This document shows, piece after piece, positions 29,101-39,596 of a stretch of 64,000 nt of DNA (its first letter is position 1; each line of letters starts with the position of its first letter). The notes beneath the pieces were generated by a model that saw nothing but the letters and a program-made list of their open reading frames with translations, was not told where the DNA came from and did no database searches. A program made the translations under genes and the position numbers. This DNA is from Tetrahymena thermophila SB210 (lineage: Eukaryota > Ciliophora > Oligohymenophorea > Hymenostomatida > Tetrahymenidae): assembly GCF_000189635.1 (NCBI RefSeq), contig NW_002476417.1, forward strand, positions 496,001 to 560,000, in the 5' to 3' direction.

Positions 29101-30436
29101 CTTTTCTAAGTAGTTTCTAACAATTTAGAAGTTAAATTTTATTTTTATTATAGATATAACTTATAACGAATATATTTATTTGTTTATGTAATCTATCGTG
29201 GGATAAAATCCTTTAAATAAGCTTTAAAAGATTAATTTTTTAAGTAATAGCTGGTTCTAAGAGTCGTAAGATAGCTTAAATAACTAAATATTAACCAAAA
29301 AAATAGGACAAACAAGTATTATTTATAATGCTGGAGGAGTTTTTGCATGCATTTTAATTTGCTTAGCATTTAGCCTTCCAATATTCTTTATTAAATAAAA
29401 CAATTAATAGATAAATGCTTTAAATTAATAAAATATAACATATCAGCCATCAAGCTAAGAAAAAATAAAAGGCTATTATCAGATGATTTCTTTAAATGCA
29501 ATTAATTTCTTTAATGACTTAATGTGCTAAATCATATTTTTTGCAATATCCCTACAAATTATTAGCTTTATTCATAGTAAAATTTAAATCAAATTCTATG
29601 AATACAAAATTTTATTCATATTAATCTTTGGTGTTTATTTTATAGCAACTTTAGCGATTTACTATTTAATTTTAAATAAGTAATCAAATTTTATAAAAAA
29701 CCTCTAAAAAGATGCTGCAAAAACATACTCATAAGCATTTTATGAAATTCTTTTAAATGAAAAAATTGAATAAAATTTTATATCAAGAAATTTCAAGCTC
29801 ATTTAAATGTTAACCGAAAGTTTAATAATACCAATATTTATAGTTCTATTTTACTAATCGTATTAAATATAAACATTAAGTTGTGCTATATTCTATCTGA
29901 TATTTTTAAATTTATCAATAGTTTATAGGCCTTGTTAAAATCTCTTTGATAATATTTAATTAATTTTCGAATCTTTCTTGTGGTTGCTTACATTTTGCTT
30001 ACTATTTGCTTTAGGAATTTAAACAGATAAACTATTTGACAATCCATAATCAAAGGAGGGCTATTTAGAAATTGTTAACAACATAAGCTTATCTCTAATA
30101 GTAATATTTGTTATAATCCTCCTTTTAGGTCCTGTTATATCTATTTGTAAAGTGATGCAAATGATACCAGTATTAATATAAAAAGTTAAAGAATATTTAG
30201 AAAAGAAAAAGTAAGAGAAGAAAAATAAATTAGATAGCAAGAAAAGAGAAGATTTAATTGAGGATAATTTAAATTTATAGGGTTTTGCAAATAATAACAA
30301 TGTAAAATATGTTAGTCACATTAAAATACTAAACATTTTTAAAAAAAAATAGGTAAGTAATTCATTTGATAATGAACTTCTTTAAAATAAATCTATCTAA
30401 ATTTCAAATGATTAATTAGATAAAAATTAGATTTGA
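26166..30436 (+). CDS. Cysteine-rich multi-pass surface protein 3 (type-B membrane module)
   Basis: Third member of the trio. The ATG at 26166 gives MQLINFVQ and then a hydrophobic signal/anchor (TAIILFFILIF). The N-terminal half is cysteine-poor and interrupted by many short introns between 26350 and 28080, not all resolved. The cysteine units (CKCELAGYDGYCKC, CQTCDQSNYCTSC) run from about 28090 to 28990. The membrane module starts with NAGGVFACILIC and has about seven hydrophobic segments to 30170, including the conserved LLNEKIEQNF loop and a DNIQLIFESFLW segment. The tail ends at TGA 30434-30436. The loop and segments reappear almost unchanged in the type-B genes of the array at 44759 and 57775, so this locus is the closest relative in the window of the array's B-type C-terminus. 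Confidence 0.78.
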
Positions 30437-31546
30437 AAAATTAAATTTTAAAATGCAAGTAAAGTAGATTTTTTTAGAAGCCATAAATTCAATTTAATAG
30501 TTTGTTCATTGATTCTAATAAAATAAATTATCTAAATCTACAAAAATAATCATAATTTGTCTATAAAACAATTTTTTTTTAAATTCAAGATGAATTAAGT
30601 AAAAACATAAAGAAAAATAATTTAAAATTAATGAAAATAATAATATTATTTTGAAGTAAATTGTATGAATAAGCATTTAACATATAGCAAGCAATATGTT
30701 TCAGTTATACATTTTTAATTACTTCCTTAAATATATCTATCTTGCTTGAAAAATCCATAGATTATTTACAATGATAAATGCTTTGCTTGACAAAGATAAT
30801 CCTCCAAGTAATGACATGTGTGATTGGAATAAATAAATATAAGCTCTTTTTATAGATTAAAAATGTTTAGTTTGAAATAAAATAATACTAAATATGATTA
30901 GAAATAAAATTAAGATAGATACAAAATATTTAGAATTTAAAATAATTTATAAAATTTAAGAAAAATATGAAATTTAAAGTAATTAAACTTATCAAACAAT
31001 GCAGACTGAATACATTTTTAGTATTTATTTGTTAATTTTTATTTTTTTAAATTTAGTTATTACTAAAAAAATTAATTTGCTAAATGAATCTTAACCTATA
31101 CCTACATAGTATTGATAGCATAAACATATAAAGATATTCACTATATTTATTGTTTATTATTATTACAAAGTCTTTTCCTAGTGAACAGATTATAGGCTAA
31201 ACTGATACTATCTACAGTTTCGGTAGAATTAATTCTTGTTTTTTGTATACATTTGATTTTTTTATTGTAAACTAGTTATTAAAGTTACTCAACAAATTAT
31301 CTTGAAAAGATTAGCAAATGGATAAATTAAAACTATATATTATTCAACTATTTCTTAATATTCTATAAATACTTTTTATGACTTAAAGTGCTAAATAAGT
31401 TTGCTATTTAAGCAATAAAAGTGACAATTTAATTTATTTGTTTAAATTGAAAAATTTATAACAAAAATAAAATACAAACATTTAAAAGAATATTAGATAT
31501 TTCAAAATAATAATTATTTCTCATTATTTTATTACATAAATATTTT
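30437..31546. other. Convergent intergenic region
   Basis: 1.1 kb between the third cysteine-rich gene and the stop of the minus-strand DUF1295 gene. Apart from the degraded CDW-repeat fragment near 30690-30900, I see only A/T-rich sequence. The part from 31080 to 31450 is slightly less biased but has no continuous reading. Confidence 0.5.
30690..30900 (+). pseudogene. Degraded fragment of a CDW cysteine repeat
   Basis: DNA here lines up with the ~170-bp repeat unit of the array genes at 39.6-64 kb. A segment reading KDNPPSNDMCDWNK (30795-30836) matches the unit core NNPPxNTFCDWNK. The sequence before it (acttccttaaatat...) and after it (agattaaaaatgttta...) also resembles the same unit. The frame is broken by a TGA just after the aaatgcttt that corresponds to the unit's first cysteine, and later cysteines are lost. 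No ORF surrounds it. I read it as a relic of a former copy of the array gene or of a lost exon of the upstream gene. Confidence 0.6.
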
Positions 31547-32509
31547 TCAACTACTTTTTTATACTTTAGGTTTGTAGCTTATTCCAAGCAATGAAAGAAG
31601 CTATCTTGGGAAGAAACATGGAGTAGTTTCTATGTATTTAGCATATCCTGGTCTCTTTTGAACAGAAAAATGCTCAGCAGGTTTAGCTCCTGTCCAATAA
31701 ACTAAACAATTATACATGACTACAGGTATAAATAGAAGTTGTAAGCTGATTAATGATTTTATTGTAACACTTAAACCTAATCCATAAAACCAAATATGGA
31801 AAAGACTCATAGAAACATAGATTATCCATGTCATCCATTCAAAGAAATAGTTAGGATGTCTACACCATGACCACATACCAACATCACAAACTTTAGTTGT
31901 TCTGTCTTATGGTGTTGATTTTACTAACCATGATTTCTTAGTCATATCTGCTTTGTTTTCCAAATAAAGAGAAGTGAACCATAACATCATTAAAATTACT
32001 TCAAAGAAGTGAATGTTAGTATCAGGGTTTAATCCAATTACAAATGCAGGAAGATTCAATGTCACAATATTGGCAAAACACTATGTTAAAACATCAATCT
32101 AAATATTTAGGTCTAAATTCATTCCTTTTTTAGCAAATTTATCTTTGGCATATTAGTAGCGAGGAAGATCAGGTTTCTTAAGAGACCAAACTCCTCTGAA
32201 AACCATTCCCAAAGCACCTAAAAACATTCTTCCACCTTAGAAGAGGTAGCAAATTCCAATAAAAGTGCGGTGCCATGTGGAGGGAGCTGGGAAAAAGAAC
32301 AGTATTTGGATAGCTATTGCAGTTAATCCGCAAGGCCAAGCAATGTCAACAAACCACATCTTCTTTGTCAAATATGCAGGAATGCAGGCTACAGGAATGA
32401 AAATGGCTAACTATACAATCAGATTTCTAATAAAAGAATCATAAAATATAGGCTGAGTGAGTGTAATCAAAGTCAAAGCTATATTTGCTATAAATTTTAA
32501 GTCAAACAT
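31547..32509 (-). CDS. DUF1295 / steroid 5-alpha-reductase-like membrane enzyme
   Basis: Intronless gene of 320 residues with about seven membrane segments, in the DUF1295 branch of the isoprenylcysteine methyltransferase/steroid reductase superfamily. The diagnostic C-terminal block is present: GMWSWCRHPNYFFEW, then FIPVVMYNCLVYWTGAKPAE and KRPGYAKYIETTPCFFPR. The R-H-P-N-Y-F-E core and the KRPGY...Y motif are the expected conserved residues in a family thought to bind NAD(P)H and a lipid or sterol substrate. The start is ATG 32507-32509 (MFDLKFIANIA, leading into a hydrophobic segment); the stop is TGA 31547-31549. An ER location is likely by analogy. The substrate is unknown; DUF1295 proteins occur widely in bacteria and protists and few are characterised. 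Confidence 0.88.
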
Positions 32510-33883
32510 CTTTCTAAGTCTTAATCTATCTTTATTTGATAAACTTGATACAATTATAAATTAATTTGTTAATTTAATAATTATTGTAGAAGTTTATTAA
32601 GCGTTTGCTTTTGAAATATTTTTTGTCAAAAAAAATTACTATTTTACAAAATATTGCGAAATTTTAAGATTCTAAACCAAAAATTATGACATAATTTTTG
32701 TAAAAAAGAATAAATTTGAACATAAAACTAGTTGAAATAGTTGAAAAGAATGATTGAAGAATATTCGAAATTAGTAAATAATTAATTATTTTTAGAATTT
32801 CAATTTTTATAAAAAAATATCTTCAGTTTTATACAAATTTATAATAATATAACAAGTATATCTAATTTTGTCTTTACTTGCAAATTTTTGATTTTTAACA
32901 ATATGAAATTTTATTTTTTTTACATCTCAACACATTGCTTGCATGCAAAGGTGATTTAATCAAAAAGCAAAGATTATATAAATGAAGAAATAATAAAAAA
33001 TCCAACAAGTTTAGTGATGATAAAATATTTCTAAAATTCAAATGGTTTTTTAGTAATTTTAAATGCTATTAAAAAAGTTAAAATTATTTTCAATAAAAAG
33101 AAAATAATTCATCTTTATAATGAATTTTTTAAATTGGTGTTTTAATTTAAAATAAAAAATAAAAATACAACACCATAGTATCTATCTTTGGTCTTGTAAT
33201 TTTTAATAAACAAAATTTGAAAATAAAGTTATGAAATATATTTAATTAAGATAATAAATTTTTTTTTAAATTTAAAAAATAAATCAAAATTAATTATTTA
33301 TTTTATAAAAAGTATTTAAGTTAAATTAATTTTAATTTTAATTTAATTTACAAGTGCATTCTAGTTACATCTTAAAATCATATATAAAGAATAAAATGTA
33401 ATTGAAAAGTTTTATTAATAATGTTTTATAAAATAAAAAAATAATAAAAATAAATTAATAGATTTTGAAATGAAATTTAAATTTGCAAATATTTTAAAAT
33501 AAATAAATATTTATTTTAAGTTTAAATCAATAAATTGTAATGAAGAAATAATAATGAAAATGTAAAATTTTTAGGAGAGAATATATGATTATTTATCGTT
33601 TTGAAAAGAAAGTATTGCTTAATAATCATATAGAATATCCAAAATATAAAAAATGAGATATTTTTGATAGGAAATCCGATGATGATGCAAAATTTTTAAT
33701 ATTAAATTTTCTTCTTCTTCTACAGAGTTACTACATATAATATAAGGATAATTAATTAATTTCTCTTCAAGGAGATGATTTGAAAATATTAAAAAATTTA
33801 TATATTAATTGTATATAATTTTAATTAAATTTAAAAGGAAAAACTTCAAAATTTATAAAAAAAGAATAAAATTAAAAATTAGA
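32510..33883. other. Divergent intergenic region
   Basis: 1.37 kb between the DUF1295 gene and the REEP-like gene, so both promoters should be here. It consists of long A/T-rich runs. A gatgatgatg stretch near 33677 recalls a snoRNA box C but no paired box D is visible. No gene is recognised. Confidence 0.5.
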
Positions 33884-34502
33884 ATGTCCTGTTGTTGTAT
33901 TTGCAATTTACTCTGCTTAGCCATTTTCGCTGTTAGCACTGGTTACTGTCTTTACCAAGCTTCATACTGCCAAAAGCAATCTGCTGAAGTTCAAAAGAGA
34001 TGGTTCTACGTTTGGACCTTCATCGGAGCTTTGGCTTTAGTTGAAAAAATTCTATTCTTTTTACCTCTGTAATTAATTAATCAATTCTTAATTGACCATA
34101 TTTATACTATTTGAAAATGTTTTATCAAATAAGCTTGTTATATTGTTTTTATTTTAATTATAAATAGCATCCCTGGTTACTGCATTGTTAAGTCTTTGTT
34201 TATTGTCTGGCTCTATCATGAAAAATACAATGTAATTTTCTTTTTTAATTTGTATGCAGCTTTATTTACAAATAAAAAAATGATAGTTTTAAAATTTGAT
34301 ATTCAGATTAAAGAATTACAATTTAATGGTATTTTATTTAAAAAAAGGGTGCTTAATTCCTCTATCATACTTTCATCCAACCTTTTGATGCCCATTTAGA
34401 TATCGTCCTTAAGCCTTTGTAATTAAATTGATATATTTCTATTTAAAGCTCATTTATAATTTTAAAAAAAGGGCCATCCTTAACTTAGAAAAGAGCTAAT
34501 GA
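33884..34502 (+). CDS. REEP/Yop1/HVA22 (TB2/DP1) family ER membrane protein
   Basis: Small four-exon gene of 116 residues: exons 33884-34068, 34168-34231, 34348-34418, 34472-34502. Splicing restores the TB2/DP1/HVA22 signature: QKRWFYVWTFIGALALVE, then LPLIPGYCIVKSLFIVWLY, then GAQFLYHTFIQPF and a short DIVLKPL end, stopping at TGA 34500-34502. The family inserts hairpins into the ER membrane and shapes tubules. The N-terminus is cysteine-rich (MSCCCICNLLCLAIF), hydrophobic and unusually short for the family. Codon choice in exon 1 (TTC, TAC, GCT, AAG) is far less AT-rich than in neighbouring genes, suggesting high expression. An unspliced reading would end at 34114 after a low-quality tail; the spliced reading is preferred because it completes the domain. 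Confidence 0.8.
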
Positions 34503-35337
34503 TTGATAAAGCAGGATAATTCAAATAAATTTTAGGTTATAAAATAATAGATTTTAGCAAATTAAGATTTATTTAAGTAATTAACTTTATCGTCAATTAT
34601 ACATGCATGAACATCTAACATTGTCGACTAAATTAATGTTTAACTAACTTATTAAATAATTGAAATTAATTAGTGCGGTATATATTTTTTATTATGAAAT
34701 AGCTTATTGTATCATAAACCGACATTAAATATTTTCTACTTGTATGTGTTTTACTAAATATAGAAAAATTTTTGAGCCCTAAATCATAAAAATTTCATTT
34801 TAAATATATGCTTTTTGCATTATCTTTAAGCTAATAGATTAATATATCTGATTTCTCCTAAATTATTTTTCTTTATTATGAATGAATATTTGCGCAAAGT
34901 AAAGTTGAAAAGAAAAACAAAAAAATCTATTTTTGTAAAAAATTCAAACTAAATCAGCTAACAAGATATCAACAAAAGCGAATATCTCCTATTGTTATTA
35001 ATTTACTAAACTTAAATAATTATAAGAATGCATTCAAATATATTTAAAATAAATAATTTTGATAATTAAAAGAAAATAAATAAAATAAAATATTTAATTA
35101 AAAATATTATTATGTTTTTTTTATAAATTATTAATTGCTTTTAAAAACCTAACAGTATTAATTTTGACAAGAAAAATCTAAGAGTTTTATTTAATCTTAT
35201 CAAATGTTAAGGCATTCTAAGTTGTATTTGTTAATAGAATAAAGATTGGTTTAATCATAACTTTTAAGCTATTTTTTGTTATATACTTTAAAAAGCAAGC
35301 ATAGAGTAAAAAATTAATTAGTTGATATTTATTTTTA
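34503..35337. other. AT-rich intergenic region
   Basis: 830 bp between the REEP-like gene and the next plus-strand gene. It presumably holds a 3' UTR and a promoter. I see no coding or RNA signal. Confidence 0.45.
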
Positions 35338-38110
35338 ATGAGGCTGCAAAAGAAAAAGCAAGAATTAGAAGAGAAAGGATTTATCTTTGACCTTTATCAT
35401 TACCTTTGGTAGGACGAAGATCCATAGTAGAATAAGCATGTTGTACCTTCAGTTAATATACCAGATACAATTTATTACAAATATGGTGAACCTAGACTAT
35501 GGTTTTTTACAGATAAAAATGGCTAAGTTAAAAAAAAAATGAAAAACAAGTTAACAATAGAAAAAATTGAAGAGGAATTTCTTGATAAAGCTCCAGACTG
35601 CAATATAGTAGCATTTTTTGTATGGACTTCTTAGAATGGTTAAAATTACAGATTTGAGTATTTTAATCCAGATGATTTTGGTACTTTTTTAAACACTTCA
35701 ATATAATTAGGAGAATTAATAAAATTAATTATGAAATATTTAATTATCACAATCATAGGATTTTCTCATAAGTATTTTTTAAAATAGTCAAATTCTTATA
35801 TAGTAAAAGCTATGAAAAAGAAGGATATTTGCAGAGATTCATTTAATCAAAAGGAACTCATAACTGTAAATTCTACTTTCAAAAATTTTTGTTTAACTTA
35901 CTTCAAGCTATAAATGCTAATCAAAGCAATCTAAAATATCTAATTGCTACATAGAATTAAAATAACTTTTTTATGAAATTAAGCTGTTATTAAAACAATA
36001 TGGTCACCTAAAGTCTGCTTCCATGAGAAATATCAGAATCAATAACCTATAAATGACACAACTCTTGATATTTATTAAAGAGTTATCAATATTGAAACAA
36101 CAAAAAACCAGTGTGAAATCAGTAAACTTGTTAATATATTATATTTATTATTGAGTTTCAAATTTACAAAGAAGTTACTAAATTATTATTTTTTTACTTT
36201 AAAGCATAACTAAAAGGAAGATGTCTTCCTATCAAGATAAACGAACTATCTGAATAAATTGCTCTTCATCTAGAAAGAGTTTCCACTTAAAAAAAGAAAA
36301 TCAGATAAATGGAATTGATTTATAAATTAGATTAGCAAGACAAATTATATCTGCTATTTTGTTAAAATATTATTTCAGAAAGAGTAAAATTTATTAGCTG
36401 AAAGTTTAAATGTTATATAATTAATTTATATTTCAGGCCATAGAACTGTAATAGGAGTAAAACTAAGAATACTCATATTCTATTCCTAGCTATATAAATA
36501 CAGATAAAATATAACTCCCAAGACCATTAAATCTTTTAAAATCTAACTAGTAAATTAAAATTTAAAATGTATATAATTGAATAATATAAACTTTTAAATA
36601 GATGTCTGAACTGTGAAAAGCTATTAGATGAAGAGTCTGTATATTAAATAGATTTAGATACTATAATTTAAGCATGGGATTTTGATCATATTGCTGAAGA
36701 TCAATACTTAGCAGAATATGAAATTGATAAAGTATTTCAAAACATACAAAAATTACTATTTAAAAATCTTTAAAAAAACTCTTCATTTTTTATAAAAATT
36801 TTTATTTAATTTAATAGAATGAAAAGCTGATAAAAAAATAGAAAGAAGCAAAACAGCTGAACCCTTTAGAGAAAAGGAAAGATGCTACCTTTAACTTTTA
36901 TAGTGTAATAATCTAATATTCTAAATAAAATATGATTAAAATAAAAATTATAAATAGATAACTAAAAATTATTAAGTTCCTAATGTGTTAAGAAGAGTAT
37001 TTCCAAATTTAGAATATTAAGATTTGTTGGATAATAGAAGCAGTGCTGTTTTTTAAGTGTAAAAAATAACAGTATGTGAAGAGTGTTATTTAAAGGTTAT
37101 GGACAGTGCACATTATGGATAAAATCTTAAAAATCTTGCAAAGTACATAATAAAATCAAGTGTTCATAAAACTGATGATTTAGTTCCATTAAAAAATGAT
37201 AGAATATTTTTTCATAAATTTGTAATTCATTCTTTATTTTTATAATTTTATGATTATTAATTTTATATTTTAGAAAACATAAGCATTGAACGAAGAGAAA
37301 CAACTAAAAAATAAATCAATAGAAAAGTTTAAAAGTGAAAAAAGCCTAAACAAAAATTTTTTAGTACCAGATTCCTATAAAGACAGCAGTAAAACGAATA
37401 TGAATAGATCAAACAGTAGCTCGAAGATTTTTTCCTCTAGCTTTATCAGCAAGGAGTAAAATGAATCAAGTATAAAGCAAATATCTGAAATGTATTTGAA
37501 ATTTCCTTTTTTAGAAACAAATAAGTCACTTAAACCTTTAAAACTCCCATATAATATTGGATTATTAAATACATCTAAAAAAGAAGCTGGAAATTAAAAT
37601 ATTTTGAATTAGAATTAAAATAGTAATTTATAAGGTAAGTAAAGTGAAAGCATCATTGATAAGGATTATACTTAAAGTCAAATATCAATAAAATAGGATT
37701 AAAATAATACTGTAGCTGATGAAATTACTATAAAATCTCCTACTGTTTAATCTCCTAAGATTAATTTAAAATCTATTGACTCTGAAACAAAAGACTCAGT
37801 AACTTTACGAGGAAAAATATCTTAAATTTCAAACAGAAGTAATAAAATATTAAACTATAATATAAGCTAAAGATAGTATCTCAAACTTGCTAAATTGTAT
37901 CCAAATGAGATAAAAGATATGAATGTAATTCCAAATAGCTTTTCTCGCTATAAAAGTGAATCTCATTCTAAACATCACAAAAGTAATAGTTTCAGTTAAA
38001 TTTAAAATTCAATCACTTCTAAAAATGCTGAATAAAAACTACCATAAATATCTGATGATAACAAATAACAACTTGGTTAAAATAACTAATAAATTAATCA
38101 AAAATCTTGA
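35338..38110 (+). CDS. Unrecognised protein with paired CxxC motifs and a Ser/Gln-rich tail
   Basis: I do not recognise the family. The ATG at 35338 starts a charged segment (MRLQKKKQELEEKGFIFDLY) followed by a conserved-looking block with VPSVNIPDTIYYKYGEP, LWFFTDKNGQVKKK and NIVAFFVWTSQNGQNYRFEY. Several introns follow between about 35660 and 36600, not fully resolved. Downstream exons carry CLNCEKLLDEE (near 36604) and VCEECYLKVMDSAHYG (near 37076), two CxxC pairs that could together bind one zinc ion. The last ~270 residues are Ser-, Asn-, Gln- and Lys-rich and look disordered (SNSFSQIQN, KSPTVQSPK). The protein ends QINQKS with TGA at 38108-38110. There is no signal peptide. The exon list is incomplete, so the exact length is not given. 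Confidence 0.62.
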
Positions 38111-38548
38111 AATAAATGTAATATTATGAATAATAATAATAATAATTTAAACTCACTCATACATACATACGTACTTACAAATATGATTTTAAAATATAAA
38201 ATTTAAATAATAAATAAAAGCTTTAAAATTTAATAGAAAAATAATATTTATATTATATTAAATTATATTTATTTATATGCATACATATTCTGCTTGAAAT
38301 AAAATAAATTTCTTACTTTTTCTCCTTTAATTTATATTAATTTAAATTCCTAAATCTGGGAATGTTATTTTTTTAAAATATTTTTTTCTATTCTAGTGTA
38401 ATTTAGCTGCTATTTTTATTATTGTTAATAAAATTTTAATTAAATTTTAAAAATAAAAAAAAATATATCCAATTTTGTTATAATACATGATCTATTTACA
38501 AAATCCTATAGATGCATATAAATAATGATTCGACTTATTTGGTTAAAT

Positions 38549-38572
38549 TATATATATATATATATATATATA
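38549..38572. repeat. (TA)n microsatellite
   Basis: An uninterrupted run of about twelve TA units. It directly abuts the palindrome that follows. Confidence 0.9.
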
Positions 38573-38587
38573 GTACCCTAGGGTACT
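38572..38587. repeat. Perfect 16-bp palindrome agtaccctagggtact
   Basis: The 16 bases are identical to their reverse complement, with a GC-containing core (ccctaggg) that stands out in A/T-rich DNA. It sits at the end of a TA microsatellite and is followed by an unusually mixed stretch (gcctttttcaaggct). It may be a binding site, a hairpin/cruciform seed or a rearrangement scar; nothing decides between these. Confidence 0.75.
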
Positions 38588-38754
38588 GCCTTTTTCAAGG
38601 CTACATACACGAATGCTAATAAGATTATAATAAAAAATATAACTTGGGGGTTTTAAAAATATTTTATACTAGATTGAATTCAAAAGTATTTATATTTGTA
38701 AGATAAACATTGTAAGATAAGTAAAAAAGTTATTGAGAATGTAAAAAAAAAGTT

Positions 38755-39596
38755 GATCCCAAATCAAAAGCATTTACACTTTTTGAAAATAATTAAAAAA
38801 ATTAGTGAAAGAATATATATTTATTTGATTACAAAAGTTATCTATAACCTAAATTTATAAATTTCTTTAATACAATAAAAGAATATTAATTGATCTAATT
38901 AATTTAAAACCAAACGTAATTGATCATTGAAGGTCTAAAAAATAGATAAAAAAATACAATAATAATAATTGCAGTTTTCTTATCTTAATATGTAATATGG
39001 ATTATTTTAATAAAGCTTATTTACATCTTTTAAACTAAAAAAAAATAAATTCTAGAGTAATATTATTATATTAAGAATATTTTAAATATTTAATTTATTC
39101 TGATTAACTTACTTAAAAAGAAAATACATTAATAGCAATACTTATTACTCCCATTAATATAATTTTTTACTTATAAAAATGCGACCTTATAATATTAATT
39201 AAAAAATTTAAAAGAATTTTTTTATACAATCAAATGATTTTTAAAAGATACAGTTTCTTCTTAGAATGCAAAAAAATTTTTTTATGATCAACCTTACAAT
39301 TTAATGATTTCGAATTTATGACTTAAATTTCATTTTGCAGATTTCAGACTTATATTACGAAATTTAGATGTGGAGAAAATTATTGAGGCTCTAGATGTTT
39401 TTATCATACCAATCTATATTTAAATTGTAAATAAAAATTTTTGTTTTTGAATTTATTAGTAACATTAAGGATGCCTTTTGCAATTAGAACATCTTATTTC
39501 TAATTTTTATACTTCTCCACTTAATTACTTGAATGATAAAATTAAAGAAATAATAAATAAAAAAACAAAAAAGGATCAAATTAAAATAAAGGCAAG
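38755..39596 (+). promoter_or_regulatory. Type-A upstream block (copy 1)
   Basis: DNA before array gene A1 that closely resembles the DNA before A2 (about 49340-50201). Shared stretches include agcatttacacttttt, ttacaaaagttat and gatttcagactta. The last ~100 bp before the ATG, beginning with tacttctcca, is shared in altered form with the B genes too. It presumably contains the promoter and 5' UTR; no defined element is recognised. Confidence 0.6.

Larger units (their letters stand above)
38111..39596. other. Intergenic region with microsatellite, palindrome and type-A upstream block
   Basis: 1.5 kb before the first array gene. The left part is plain A/T-rich DNA. A TA microsatellite and a perfect palindrome lie at 38549-38587. 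From about 38755 onward the sequence resembles the DNA upstream of the second type-A gene. No gene is seen. Confidence 0.5.

Noticed and set aside
31601-31876. A 91-residue protein ending at CFFPR
   Set aside because: Only the C-terminal part of the DUF1295 gene cut at in-frame Gln codons.
33670-33780. C/D-box snoRNA suggested by gatgatgatg and agatgatt
   Set aside because: No CTGA box D or terminal stem at the right distance.
30437-35337. tRNA genes in the less A/T-rich spacers
   Set aside because: No GGTTCRA-type T-loop with matching acceptor arms was found by eye.
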